DNA from: Perognathus longimembris pacificus | Taxonomy: Eukaryota; Chordata; Mammalia; Rodentia; Heteromyidae | Direction of reading: 5' to 3' | Assembly (NCBI RefSeq): GCF_023159225.1 | Contig: NC_063166.1 | Location: 47,237,149 to 47,301,148, forward strand | Length of the DNA stretch: 64,000 bases | Shown: positions 1-13,100 of the stretch, one piece after another | Layout: each line of letters opens with the position of its first letter | Numbering within the stretch: the first letter of the stretch is position 1 | Notes under the pieces: generated by a model | Database searches by the model: none | What the model saw: only the letters and a program-made list of their open reading frames with translations | What the model was told of the DNA's origin: nothing | Made by a program: the position numbers and the translations under genes

Positions 1-440
1 AGGCAGTACTCAGAGGAAAATTTATATCTCTGAGTGCCTACACCAACAAACTGGAGAAACAGCAACTCAACAACTTAAGGAAGCACCTTAAGCTCCTCGA
101 AAGAGAACAACAAGCCAAACCCCAAGTCAACAGACGGAAGCAAATACTTAAAATCAAATCAGAATTAAATGAATTAGAGACCAAAAAAAAACATCAAAAG
201 AATCAACAAAACAAAGAGTTGGTTCTTTGAAAAAATTAACAAGATAGATCCCCTAGCAAATCTGACCAAAAATCGAAGGCAGCACACCCAAATCAAGATC
301 AGAGATGAAACAGGTAACATCACCACAGAAACAACCAAAATTCAGAACACAATAAGGGACTGTTTTGCAAACCTTTATGCCAACAAATTTGAGAACCTGA
401 AAGAAATAGGTTATAGTTCTGAAATAGTTGTAGATTCACC
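1..440 (+). mobile_element. L1 ORF2 fragment (after the endonuclease domain)
   Basis: Broken translations contain segments such as LRKHLKLLER, KSELNELET, KELVL and FEKINKID, and later TKIQNTIRDCFANLYANKF. These match the L1 ORF2 stretch between endonuclease and reverse transcriptase. It is cut by the window start and disabled by stops and frameshifts. Confidence 0.85.
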
Positions 441-511
441 AGAAGTTACAAAGATAAGGAAAAGGATACACAATATATTACATATACATCATATATATGT
501 CTGTATTACAC

Positions 512-567
<56 letters not shown>
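512..567 (+). repeat. (GATA)n microsatellite
   Basis: About 14 uninterrupted tetranucleotide units of GATA directly follow an AT-rich stretch at the end of the L1 fragment. Confidence 0.95.
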
Positions 568-925
568 ATGTGTCCTTCACTCAGTTTATTCTAGTGGTTA
601 CATCTTACAGAACTGCTATGATTTTTTATCAAAATTAAACTAGTCATAGCATCTAGCTATCATTACTATCAAACTACTCAAAACCTAAGAATTCTTTCTC
701 TCTTCCTTGCTCTGCCTCTCTGTCTTCCTTTCAGTGGTCCTGGAGTTTGAGCTTGGAACCGTACATTGGCTAGGCAGGTGTTGTACCATTTGCGTTATGC
801 CTTCCACACCAAGATTTCTGATTAGAAAGTAAGATGGTGGAATAGAAGCTTCCACTCTGTGACTCCACAAATGAGAAGTTTGGGCAACGAAAAACAGGCT
901 TTATTCTAAATAAAGAATGAGAGGA

Positions 926-1170
926 AGCCAGACACCAGTGGCTCAAGCTTATAACCCTAGCTACTCAGGGGACTGAGATCTGAGGATCACAGTTGGAAGC
1001 CAGCCTGGGAGGGAAAGTCCGTGACATGCTCAGCTCTGCTAACCACCAAAAAGCCAAAAGTGGAGCTGTGGCTCAAATGGTAGAGTGATAGCCTTCAGGG
1101 GGAAAGAAGCAGCTCAGGGACAGTGCCCAGGCCCTGTCTTCAAAAGCCCCAGGACTGGTACAAAAAAGAA
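926..1170 (+). mobile_element. Composite SINE (7SL/B1-like left, tRNA-like right)
   Basis: The left part contains AGCTACTCAGG...GAGATCTGAGGATC as in B1/Alu. The right part contains GCTGTGGCTCAAATGG and ends CCCCAGGACTGG. It is diverged, with an A-rich end. Confidence 0.85.
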
Positions 1171-1480
1171 AAGAAAAAGAAAATCTTTTTCTGACTTATG
1201 TAACCCCTGTTTTCAGCATTTTCAAATAAAAATAATTATAAAAAACAAAAAGAAAAAAAGAGAGGGAAGAGCATTAGGAATCTCAAAGAGGCAACGGGAA
1301 CGATGCAAAACTAATAGAAACAGAAAAGGCACATGGAGTAAACTAGGACACAGCCAACTCTGGAAGGAGGAGAAGCCAAAGCCACAAAAACAAGATAAGC
1401 CAAGTGGTCTCTCATAACAGACTCGTAGTTCTATCTGCAGAACAAGCCAACTATCCTTGTACGCCATAAATCCCGTGTGG

Positions 1481-1700
1481 TGGGACTGGGAATATGGCAT
1501 AGTGGTAGAGTGCTTGCCTTGCATACATGAAGCCCTGAGTTTGATTCTCCAGCACCACATATATAGTAAAAGCCAGAATTAGCACTGTGGCTCAAGTGGT
1601 AGAGTGCTAGCCTTGAGCAAAATAAGCCAGGGACAGTGCTCAGGCCCTGAGCTCAAGCCCCAGGACTGGCAATAAACAAACAAACAAACAAACAAACAAA
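1481..1700 (+). mobile_element. Dimeric ID-like SINE with target-site duplication
   Basis: The left monomer has box A/B-like motifs (TGGCATAGTGG, GTTTGATTCTCC); the right monomer starts GCACTGTGGCTCAAG. The tail is (AAAC)n. Flanks are TAAATCCCGTGTGG (1467-1480) and TAAATCCCATGTGG (1701-1714), with one mismatch. Confidence 0.9.
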
Positions 1701-1714
1701 TAAATCCCATGTGG

Positions 1715-2655
1715 GGTTTAGTGCAACCGTGACTCTGTATGACAGGCCAGCACTAGGGAAGAAATTCACTTTCTTGCTCCCCTTAGAGAACTATAGCCAG
1801 GCACCACCTTGAGAAGACCTATTATTTGAGACTAAGCTATTCTGGGGACCAGAAAACAAGACAGATTTGCAGGCCAGAGAACATAGGAACAACTTCCCAT
1901 CTCTGATACCCACAGACCTACCCACAGACCACAAACGCAATCACAGGGTACAGAAAAGTTGCATTCTGACCTACTGAGAAGCCTCAGTGGAAAGGAGCCT
2001 GAACTATAAAGGGAGAGGGGATTGAATGCCTCCAATCTCTTTGGCAAGAAGCAATCTCCTAGCTCATACATTACTATGGAGACTGAGAGACTCGAGCCCA
2101 AGGTTGTGACAAAGGACTGCTTAGTCTTAAGATAGATCTCCCTGCTGAGATCCAAGTTCAAAAGATAATGCTATTTCTTCAGTTTCTTTCTTCTAATGGA
2201 ATAGTATTCTGCTGGGTATGATGTGAAGGCTCTAATACTGGCAGACATATGTCTACGCACACACATGTGACCTCAGGGTTCTCTGTGATCCTATACTCTA
2301 AAGTGAAGCTTCTAAAATGAATATGGCCCTAACACTGATAACTAATGCTTTTGCCCTGACCCTCGGCCTGCATATGGCTCCATCCTGACACATTAGTAGT
2401 TATTATGGCACTTTGTCTCCTCCTTTCTAAGTGGTAGTGGAGACTGGAGCTTCAAGAAAAGACTGCTCACTAAAAAGTCAATTGAATAAAATTGGAAGGG
2501 CTATTTATCCCAACAGATATGCAAAGCACAATATAGAAACAAAAAGTACAGTAAGGCAAGGCAATAAGCCCCTAACTCCTCAAAAACTGAATCCAAAGGT
2601 ACTAAAATAGCTGAACTACCAAAAAAAATGTTTCAAAAGTCTACTTTTTAAAGTG
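1715..2655. other. Intron or flank, unassigned
   Basis: No exon, splice-bounded frame or recognisable repeat is seen here. Open frames are short and have no family resemblance. Confidence 0.5.
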
Positions 2656-3110
2656 ATATAGGACTCTAGTCATTCACATACTGAGACCAAAGGAGGACAT
2701 ACCTAGAAGTAGTGGACAAAGGCTCAATAGCTATGTACAGATGATCATATAAAGTAATATTCTATGAAATTAACTCCAAGAAATGGAAACAAGAGACATT
2801 TTTTAGTTGCCATTGTTGCTGTTTTTGTTTTCTTCTCCTTTTGTCTTGTTAGTTTGTTTGTATTTGGGAGGGTAGAGAAGGGCACATAAAAGGTGGAACA
2901 AGGATGAACAAATACAACAGTGACAATCACTAGACAGTATATGGAAAATGAACTGGATCTTGTGAGTGATGATGGGAAAGAAAAACCATGAGAGAGTGAG
3001 AGAAGGGGAGACATGGTTCAAAAAGAATTGTACTCATCACTCATACCTGATTCATGTAACTGTAGTCCCTCTGCATATCAACTCTACAATAACAATAAAA
3101 AATAAAGTAA
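2656..3110 (+). mobile_element. L1 3' end (3' UTR type 1)
   Basis: Shares a long stretch with 7170-7850 (AGGCTAAATAGCCATG-type region, TTAGTTGCCATTGTT, GAACAAATACAACAGTGA, and a terminal CCCTCTGCATATCAACT before an A-rich tail). This is the 3' UTR of the lineage's L1. Confidence 0.75.
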
Positions 3111-3116
3111 AAATGA

Positions 3117-3541
3117 TCAAGCTGAGTGCTAATCCCTCATGTCTATGATCCATAGAAGCTAAGATCTAAAGAATTACAGTTCAAAGCCAGCCTTGGCAGA
3201 AAAATCCATGAGACTCCTTCTCCAAAATAACCAGAAAAGGGCTGGGGATATAGCCTAGTGGCAAGAGTGCCTGCCTCGAATACACGAGGCCCTAGGTTCG
3301 ATTCCCCAGCACCACATATACAGAAAACGGCCAGAAGCGGCGCTGTGGCTCAAGTGGCAGAGTGCTAGCCTTGAGCAGGAAGAAGCCAGGGACAGTGCTC
3401 AGGCCCTGAGTCCAAGGCCCAGGACTGGTCAAAAAAAAACAGAAAAAAGCAGGGCAGGTGGTATGACTCAAGTGATAACTCAACAGGTGAGCAAGTAAGC
3501 CAAGCAATTGCAAGACACTAAAGTCAAACCTCAGTACTGAC
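3117..3541 (+). mobile_element. Old composite SINE split by a younger dimer SINE
   Basis: The left half is 3117-3238 (CAAAGCCAGCC, CCATGAGACTC). The remainder resumes at about 3445 with GTATGACTCAAGTG and ends CTCAGTACTGAC. The dimer SINE at 3239-3440 sits between them. Confidence 0.7.
3239..3440 (+). mobile_element. Dimeric ID-like SINE, CpG-rich (young) subfamily
   Basis: Full length with ACACGAGGCCCTAGGTTCG, AAAACGGCCAGAAGCGGCGC and poly-A. It has the same diagnostic bases as the copies at 4444, 36799, 43613 and 50877. Confidence 0.93.
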
Positions 3542-4002
3542 ATAAAAAAAAAACAATGACATCAAAGATAACTGAAATTAACAGGTGCTAGAAGAAATGG
3601 TAGTTAGGAAGGGGAAAAGAGAGGATAAGGAAGGAAGAATATGATGCAAATACATTGTATACAGGTATGAAAAGGTTGTAATGAAACCCATTTTAAAAAA
3701 TTTGACAGAAAGTTAAAGAATAATTTATGGGGGAGAATTTAAAAAGTGAGTTCTCAATACAGTGAGTGTCAGAGGTGAAAAATACTGTCTTTTTCCACTT
3801 TCAGACTACTGTTTCGAGACCAACTTTCTGCTAAGAGAAAAGAAGTTTACTGACACTGACATATCTGCCTTTCCCTACCCCATTGTTGATGTAAAAAACA
3901 ATGAAGCAAGTTCAAGGTTGCATTTTTTGTCTCATCTTCCCTTCCAAGCCTTATGTACTGATGCTGTGTCAATGTGTATATGGACATATGGCAGAAATTC
4001 AC

Positions 4003-4146
4003 CTTGTATATTTCTGGATTCACCATGAGGGACCGAGCCTGAGAAGAGCTGGGTTTCTCCAAGGGCTCTTCAGCCAATGGCCAGTTTCCCTCTCTGGAGT
4101 CAGATGGTGGTATAAATGAGGAAATGATCTTCCATTCTTTGTAAGC
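4003..4146 (-). CDS. TRANK1: TRANK1 exon n: post-motif-V insert (residues 1582-1629)
   Basis: The acceptor is TTGTTGTTTTCAG|GCTTAC and the donor ATACAAG|GTGAATTTC. The 144-bp exon is 48 codons in phase 0-0. It encodes [20 protein letters not shown], then [20 protein letters not shown] and MVNPEIYK. The next exon, expected to carry motif VI (AITRAR in the family as I recall it), is not seen left of here, so it must lie outside the window. Confidence 0.93.
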
Positions 4147-7100
4147 CTGAAAACAACAATAGCAAACTTAAAAACCAACGAACATGCTTTGAACAGTCTT
4201 TACCAAGCTTCATGAGAATTGATCCCCATGGGACGTGGGGGGAGAAGAGTAATCCTTCAGCCCCAGGTGTGAGGAGGGAACAATTCTGTGGCTTCAGAAT
4301 GGATGATAGATGGCAAAGGTTGCACAGGCAGAGATCAAGAAAACTATTGTAAAAATTCACCAGAACTTGGCCAAGACAGTAGAGAAGCCAGGTACAGGTG
4401 CCCACTCTGAGGGGGGAAAAAACCCACTTAAGAAAGAATTTCAGGGCTGGGGATACAGCCTAGTGGCAAGAGTGCCTGCCTCATATACACGAGGCCCTAG
4501 GTTCGATTCCCCAGCACCACATATACAGAAAACGGCCAGAAGCGGCGCTGTGGCTCAAGTGGCAGAGTGCTAGCCTTGAGCGGGAAGAAGCCAGGGACAG
4601 TTCTCAGGCCCTGAGTCCAAGGCCCAGGACTGGCCAAAAAAAAAAAAAAAAAATACAACAAGAAGAAAGAATTTCAACAAGCATGTGGACAGAAGAATCT
4701 TCAGACTTTTTCACAATGTGGTGAAGAAATGTAACTTAGGGTCCACAATTAGGACACATGTGATAAAATTATCTATCTAAATTATTAAACTAAAGATGAA
4801 AGAATATTCAGCTGCTATGGAGTGCACTGCGCAAAGATGACTTAGAACAGATAAGACAAATTCTTAACTCTGCTTTTCCACTTATTAATTATATGACACA
4901 TTATTCATTCTCCTGCTTTGTAAGTGTGAATAGACTCACTCAAGTTTGTGGGGAAAATAAAGAGATAATATCAAGTATTTAGGACAATGTTTCACTTTTT
5001 TTGTGTGTGTGTGTTTTTTTTTTGCCAGTCCTGGGGTGTGGACTCAGGGCCTGAGCACTGTCCCTGGCTTCTTTTTGCTCAAGTCTAGCACTCTGCCACT
5101 TGAGCCACAGCGCCACTGCTGGCCATTCTCTATATATGTGGTGCTGGGGAATCGAACCCAGGGCTTCATGTATACGAGTCAAGCACTCTTGCCACTAGGC
5201 TATATTCCCAGCCCAATGTTTCACATTTGACTCATGGTTTTCCTTTACCCAAACCCCCAAATTTGTAAACCAAGAGTTGGCAACTTTTTTCTAAAGGCCT
5301 AAATAATAAATACTTTTGGATTTGTATGTCATGTGGTCTCTTAAAACTATTCAAGGGCTGGGAATGTAGCCTATTGGTAGAGTGTTTTGCTTACCTAGCA
5401 TTGGTTTGATTCCTCAGTACTACATAAGCAGAAAAAGCTGGAAGTGGTACTCTGTCTCAAGTGGTAGAATACTAGCCTAGGGACAGTGCCCAGGCCCTGA
5501 GTTCAAGCCCCAGGACTGGGGGAAAAAAAGTCAACTCAGTCACTGTGCTAAGGCAACCACAGCCAACATGTAACTGAATAAATATACAAAGCTGGGCGTT
5601 GGTGCACATAACCTAGCTACTCAGGAGGCTGAGATATCAGGATTGAGGCTCAAAGCCAGCCCAGGCAGGAAAGTCCATGAGACTTATCTCCAATTAACCA
5701 CTAGAAAATTGGAAGTGTCTCAAAGAGGTAGAGTGCTAGCCTTGAGCTGAAGAGCTCAGGGACAGCACCCAGGCCCAGAGTTCAAGCCCCACAACAGACA
5801 AAAAAAATTAATTAATTAATGCACAGTACTTTAATAAAATGTAGACACTAAATTAACTTCCACATAATTTTCATGTGAGTACTTTCCCAACCATTCTAAA
5901 CTATAAAATCCATTCTTAGAACACAGGCTATACAAAACAGGCAGTGTTTGAGTCCATATCCTAGCTATGGTAAACAACACTGCAATAAACATGGTTGTGC
6001 TGGTGGCTTTAGTTTGGCTTGGTTTGTGGTCCATTGGACAAATGCCCAGAAGTGGAAATGCTCTATGTTTAGTCTTTTAAGGAACCTCTATACTTCTTTC
6101 CAGAGTGGTTGAACAAGTTTGTATTCCCATCAACACTGTAATAGGTTTCCCTTTCGGCCACATCCCCGCCAGCATTTGTTATTGTTAGTTTTCCTGATAG
6201 TGGCCATTCTAACTGGAATGAGGTAGAATCTTAATGTTGTTTTGATTTACATTTCCTTTATGGCCAGAGATGTTGAACATTTCTTCATGTGACTATTAGC
6301 CATTCTTTTTTCTTTCTCTGAGAAGTCTCACTTTAGATCTTTAGCTCATTTGTTGTGATTGGGTTGTTGTATTTTTGAGGGTTCATTTTGAGTGGGGTTA
6401 ATTTTTTGAGCTATAAGTATATTTGTGGTATGATGTTTGATATATAGGTAGTGAAGCTTTTTTTCCCATTCTTTGGGCTAGCTAGTCTGATGTATATAGC
6501 TGTTTGATGTATATAGCTTAGTGAAGATTTCTGCCCATTCTGTGGGGTTTATATTTATCTTGCTAGCTATGACCTTCTTAAACAGAAGCTCTTTAGTTTG
6601 ATGTAATCCCATGCATCCAGTCTTTCTTTGATTTGTTGTGATTTTGGATCTTTGTTTAGGAAGTTTTTCTCTGTGCCTAGAAAGCTTATGGTCTTTTCTA
6701 CCTCTTCCTGTAATGTTTTCACAGTAGCTAGCCTTACATTGATCCATTTAAAGTTGATCTTGGTACAAGGTGATACATGGGTATCTAGATTCAGTTTTCT
6801 GCATGTAGATAGCCAATTTTTCCAGGACCATTTGTTGAAAAGGCTTTCTTTCAACCTGTGTTTTTGGCTCCTTTAATCAAATATTAGGTGGCTATATGTT
6901 TGTGGGCTTATTTCTGTGTCTTCTATTCCATTGGTCCTCAGGCTTATTCTTGTGCCAGTACTAAGCTGTTTTTATTACTATGGCTTTGTAATAAAGCTTG
7001 AAGTTTAGTATCACTATTCCTCTAATACTGTTTGTCCTGCTAAGGACTGTTTTGGCTATTCTGGGTCTACATGGTTTCCCTCATTTGTGGTAACTAGAAT

Positions 7101-10100
7101 GTGCCTATAACTCTACAAGTGAACACACTGAATGACAAAAACAAATAAATAAATTGGAAAATGATAAATTATATTGGATCCTAATCACTAACATACAGAG
7201 AGGCCAAAGGAGGCTAAGCGTAGGAGTAGTGGACAGAGGCTAAATAGCCATGGACATATGACCATATAAAATAATATTCTATGAAATGAACTCCAAAAAA
7301 AGTAAACAAGAGACACTCTTTAGTTGCCATTGTTTCTGTTTTTGTTCTCTTTTCCTTTTATATTTTTTGTTACTTTGTATTTGGGAGGGTACAATGGTCA
7401 CGTAAAGGGTAGAACAAAGATGAACAAATACAACAGTGATACTCACTAGGCACTATATAGAAAATGAACTAGGACTGGGAATATGGCCTAGTTGTAGAGC
7501 GCTCGCCTCGTGTACATGAGGCCCTGGGTTCGATTCCCCAGCACCACATATATAGAAAATAGCCAGAAATGGAGCTGTGGCTCAAGTGGCAGAGTGCTAG
7601 CCTTGAGCAAAAAGAAGCCAGGGACAGTGCTCAGGCCCTGAGCCCTAGGTCCAGGACTGGCAAAAAAAAAAAAGAAAATGAACTAGATATCTTACAGGTG
7701 GGAACAGGAGGGAAACTTTGGGAGAGAAGACTAAAGGGGAAAAATGGTTCAAAAGAATTTTACTGATTGTACCCGATTCATGTTACTGTGACCCCTCTGT
7801 ACATCAACTACACAAAAACAATTTTAAACATTAAATAATTAAATTTAAAAAAAAACAAGCAGTAGGCTGGACTTGGCCAACAGGCTGTAATTGGCAGACC
7901 CAGCAAAGTTAATGTTAAAATGCCAAGATTAGGTGCAGCATTTAGAATCTAAATTTTCTTTTTTAAAAATTACAGATTTCATATTGTACTGTCTTGTAAG
8001 AGTAGCTGGTTAACTCTTCCAGCTTTTACTTTTGTTTTTATAAAATAGTACCTTGGTGCCTAGCTACTCAGGAAGTTGAGATCTGAGGACCATAGTTCAA
8101 AGTCAGAGAAGTCAGGAAAGTTTGAGACTATTGTCTCCAACTCACAAGACACACACACTCACACACACACACAAAGCCAGATGTGGCCAGGGCACGAGTG
8201 GCTCACATCTGTTATCTTAGCTACTCAGGAGGCTGAGACATGAGGATCACAGTTCAAAGCCAGGCAGGAAACTCCATATAAACTACTCAAAAAAGCCAGA
8301 AGTAGCACTGTGGCTCAAGTGGTATAGCGCTCACCTTGAGCAAAAAGAAGCTCAGGAACAACACCCAGGCCCAGAATTCAAGCCCCAGGACCAGTGCATG
8401 TGTGTCTAAAGTCCCAACAAAAAGAGAAACAGAAAGAGAGTCAGAAGTGAAGCTGTTGAGCAAGTAGAACATTCACCTTGAGCAAAAAACCTCAGGGACA
8501 GCACTCAGACCCTGAGTTTAAGCCCAGGATGGCACAATAACAAGAAATAGTGCTGCTATTTATATGTTTCAAGGATGTCCAAAAGATGAAGTGGATACAA
8601 ATGATTACCTAGTCTTGGTTGCCACATAAGTCATACAGTTAAATTAACCTAATTACCTTATACACTCTTTTTCATTTTAATTAGTATATTTTAATTTACA
8701 AAGGGGTATCATTATGATATTTATATTCAGGAGGAGGGGGAGGAGGAGGAGGGGGGGAGGGGGAGGAGGAGGAGGAGGCGGAGGAGGAGGGGGAGGAGGA
8801 GGGGGAGGAGGGGGAGGAGGAGGGAGGAGGAGGAGGAGGAGGAGGAGGAGGAGGAGGAGGAGGAGGAGGAGGAGGAGGAGGAGGAGGAGGAGGAGGAGGA
8901 GGAGGAGGAGGAGGAGGAGGAGGAGGAGGAGAGAAGAGAAGAGAAGAAGAAGAAGAAGAAGAAGAACTGCCAATGATTTGCTGCCATTCTATATATGGTC
9001 TCTTGATTCTGGTAAGCATTTCCATTGCTTGTGAAGAATTTTAAGATGAAGCATCTACTAGCTAATAATTGTGCAAGAAAATGCTTGGAATCTACTAGCA
9101 AGCCCATGATAAAAAAAATGAGTAGCTAAAACCCTAGGATAATGGTCTTGAGTTGGTGGCTTTACAAAAAATGAACTAACTATAGGTAGGAAACCATCAC
9201 AAGGATTCAGGAACCATGTTAAAGCAATGACTAACACGGAGGTAACTGGCAGTCAATCCAAGGTGTCTGGTTTCCATGGTCTTCAAACAGCAATAGCGAA
9301 CCCATGCCAGAAGAGAGCTCTTAGGCAGAGTGGCTGGTCTTAGCCCTCCATTATCTGACTCAGCAGTCAGGAACCAAGACTCACTATCTTCCAGAAGTTG
9401 TCTTTTTATGAATTGACCATATCCAGTTCTGTCCTCACAGACTGGATATTACTAACCTTGATTTCATTTATAATCCTCTCATTACAACTTGCTCCAACTC
9501 CAGTATCCCCAAGAGCAAAGGATGGCAGCAGTGGATGAAAACTAGGTATGAATACAAGAGAGCCAGAGGAAAGCATGGGGAGAACTAGCTCATGGCATAC
9601 TGTAAAGCAACCCATTGTCAAAATCCACATCTAAATATGTAACCTACACAATAAACAGACTGATGCTCCAAAACACAAAAGGCACTGAAAATATTCTTAT
9701 CTTGGCTCTAAATTATTTTCCCCAGAGAGCGATTGCAGTTCATACACAGACTTAAACTATGTAAAAAGATTCAGTGTGACATACCTCAGAATCAGTAAAA
9801 AAGTTGTAAAGAAGGACATCATCAAATTCCAATCCTTTTGCTTCATAAACGGTTAGCACAAGTGCCAATCCCAGTTCCTCTGGAATTTTCTCCTTTGCCA
9901 TTTCATTAGCAACAAGTATTACCTTAAGTAAAACAAAACAGCATCAGATTCTTAAAACAAACAAACAAAACTGGTGAAGCTCCAGGAGGACACAGGCAGT
10001 GTCTTAAAGGGAAATAGCCAGCATAGAATCACAGAAATCTTTAACTCTACTAGTCACTCAACTACCTCTGGCACTCATCCATTCTGGGTTAGAGGCTACT

Positions 10101-13100
10101 GAATTCTACCTTACAGAATAATTTACCCTCTCAAACATTTTTCTGATTGCAAACTTGCCTTTTTTTTTTAGAAATGTATAATCCAAAGAAGCTCACCTGG
10201 TGAGCACCAAATTCAATTGGCTGGGTTTTCCTTTTGTTCCCTCGTAGCAAAATTGCCAAGTCGCTTACACTACAAGACTCCAGGACAGTTGGCTTGGGAC
10301 CATCAAAGAGGCCAGAATCCCTTGGAAGGCGATCAAAAGATTCTGGGAAATAGAACTGGAGTAAATCTACCACTCCAGATGCCAAATTGAGTATTCCTAA
10401 GACAAAATAGAAAATACATGTCAGATAATGCCAACATGGCTGAGGATTTTTTGTGCTTTTTCCATTATTTTGTTCTTCAGAAATTGTTTTGCTCTGTTTT
10501 CTTACTGAGAAACATTACTGGACCTAGAAGTATATTAGTTGTAAGCTAATTTCTGATACACATTTGCTTGTCACTGTGACCCACTATTTCGAGTACAATG
10601 GTTGAAAGCATAAATATGTTGCTGTGCTGTTTGTGTGAACTCATTCCCGACTTATAGTCATATTTTATAGAAGACTACCTCCTATTGTAGTCAAGGCAGA
10701 AATGTAAAAGGCGAAAGATTTATATGATCTGGAGAGAAACCAGAGTATAAGGCAGAAATGTAATATAAACAATGAGGGCTGTTACCATTCCCATAGAAGG
10801 GACTAGCATAGACTATGGTAACAGAACATGACTAATTGGCTCTCAGAGCACTGGAAGCAATGATACTATGGTACCAGCAGTGATAGATGTTAACTGAGGC
10901 AACAACCAATCCCTCTATTGCCTTTTTCCTCCAAATTTACACCTGAGAGATGACTACACAAAGAATAGCTCTCAGAGAAGGAAAAAAAATTCAAACAGCT
11001 TTTCCTACAATCTCATTTCTTATCTGAGTTCAGTAATGATATCAACTAAAGCCTACCTTACCATATGACAGTCACCCTCATGAAAATCTTTCCATTTAAT
11101 CCTCACAACAACCCAGTGGAATATATGAGACAATCACACTTTTACAAATGGGATTTCCAAAGGTAACGAAAATCTCAAATGATGAAATCCAAAGCTGAAC
11201 AGAAATAAGGATCTTCCTGCATCTCTCTTCTTCTCTTGGGTGAGCCGTGCCCTTTTCCTAATACCAGATCAATTACAATGGTCAAGGTAGAACACCATAA
11301 AGTAGCCTATGTGTCCCCAATGCTATTGTCAGATGGTAAAAGGAAATTTTACTATCCAATACCACAACTATTAAAGAATACAATGAAAACAGAGAGCCAA
11401 TATCTCACACCTATAATTCTATTCAAGATGTTGAAATCTTGAGGACCAAGGTATATAGCCAGCTAAGGTAGAAAAGTCTGTAGATTCCACCTCCAATTAA
11501 CCAGCAAATAATTAGACTAGAGGTACAGCCAAAGTAGTAGAGAACCAGCCAAAACAAGCAAACAAAAGCCCTGAATGCAAACCCCATAATAAAAACATAC
11601 CATGAGTATCATTAGAAAATGATTATTGAACTTAAGCAAATCATTTAAAGTTAGCAAGAACCAGTATTTTCATTAATTAGGGAATATTAATTAGAGAATC
11701 AGAAAAGGTAACAGAAGTGTTCATTGTAGTGAAAAATTGGAACCCATTTGAATATCACTCAAGAAAATAGGTAGTTTTTTTTATTCAAGGACTGAGATAG
11801 TAAAATCAAGAAAAAGGAATGAAGTATAAATATATGCTATAACATGATAAATCTTGAAACATTATCTTAGGTAAAAGACACAATAAATGGCCACATATTA
11901 CATTATTTCATTCATATGAAAGGTCTACAACAAGGCCAATCCATTGAAATAGATAAGTGATTCTTTGCCTTGAGGTATGAGGAAGGAGATGATCCAAAGC
12001 GGCTGCTACTATTATGGTGCTTCTTTCTGGGATGATGATGAAAATGTTCTGGAATTAGGTAGTGGTAATGGCTAAATTATTGTACATATTTTTTAATATG
12101 AATTTCGACCTAAAAAATAACGCTAAAAGCTGGGCTCTGATGGCTCATGCCAGGAAATTACTCAGGAAGCTGATACCTGAGGTTCAAAGCCAGCCCAGGC
12201 AGTAAAGTCCATGAGACTCTTATCTCCAGTAAACTACTCAGAAAAAGATGGAAGTGGCACTATGGCTCTAAGTGGTAGGGCACTAGCCTTGAGTGGAAGA
12301 GCTCAGGAATAGCACCCAGGCCCTGAGGTCAAGCCCCACAACTGACAAAAAAATAACTAAAATATGGGGGAAATAGCCACCAAACAGTATTTGTTATATA
12401 TGTAACAATAAATATTATGTAATAGCCATATAATGCATATGTTTTTAAAAGATCAGAAGGAAATAAATGTGAGAAGCTACAATGAATAAAATCAAAGGAT
12501 GTGAGATTATTCATAAATAATCTTATAAATCAGTAAGAAAACAATACATCAGAAAAGTAGGCAAAAAATAATAACAAGCAATTCACAGAAGAATACAGAA
12601 GGTCCAGTAAACACATTGCCACACTATATCTCAAAGAAGTAAAAATTAAAATCACTGACAAAAGCCATGTTACACTCACCATGAATAAAATAAGAATGAA
12701 CAAATATGGGAATATACACCATATCCAAAGAGATTTGCTTAAGAAGTTACAGTCCAGAATCATGTTACAGTAAAAATTTAATAGTAACCTAATATCCACC
12801 ATTGGAAAAATGGATAGAGAACAGTCATAAAATGTAATGGTAGTCATAAAATGTAATGCTAACAAGAGTAGAGATGTATGAACTAGAATGCCATGTTATC
12901 AACTTATAGAAGTTTTAATAACACAACATCTGGCAAAAAAAAAATGCAGTTGTATTGACATAGTGGGACATTCCTGTAATTCCAACATTCCAGGGACAGA
13001 GGCAGGAAGACTGAGTCTGAAGTTAGCATAGGATTTTTTTTTTGAGAAACTTTCTCCAAAAAAATAAGGGGTATGAGTGTAGCATAGTAGTAGAGCACTT

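Noticed and set aside
512..567. Regular repeats considered as a CRISPR array
   Set aside because: Simple tetranucleotide repeat without spacers, in a mammalian genome; the same applies to the other tandem repeats in the window.
8677..9107. Open frames with long Pro, Ser, Leu, Gly or Arg runs on both strands
   Set aside because: They are all translations of the (GGA)n purine tract in different phases, with no conserved sequence around them.
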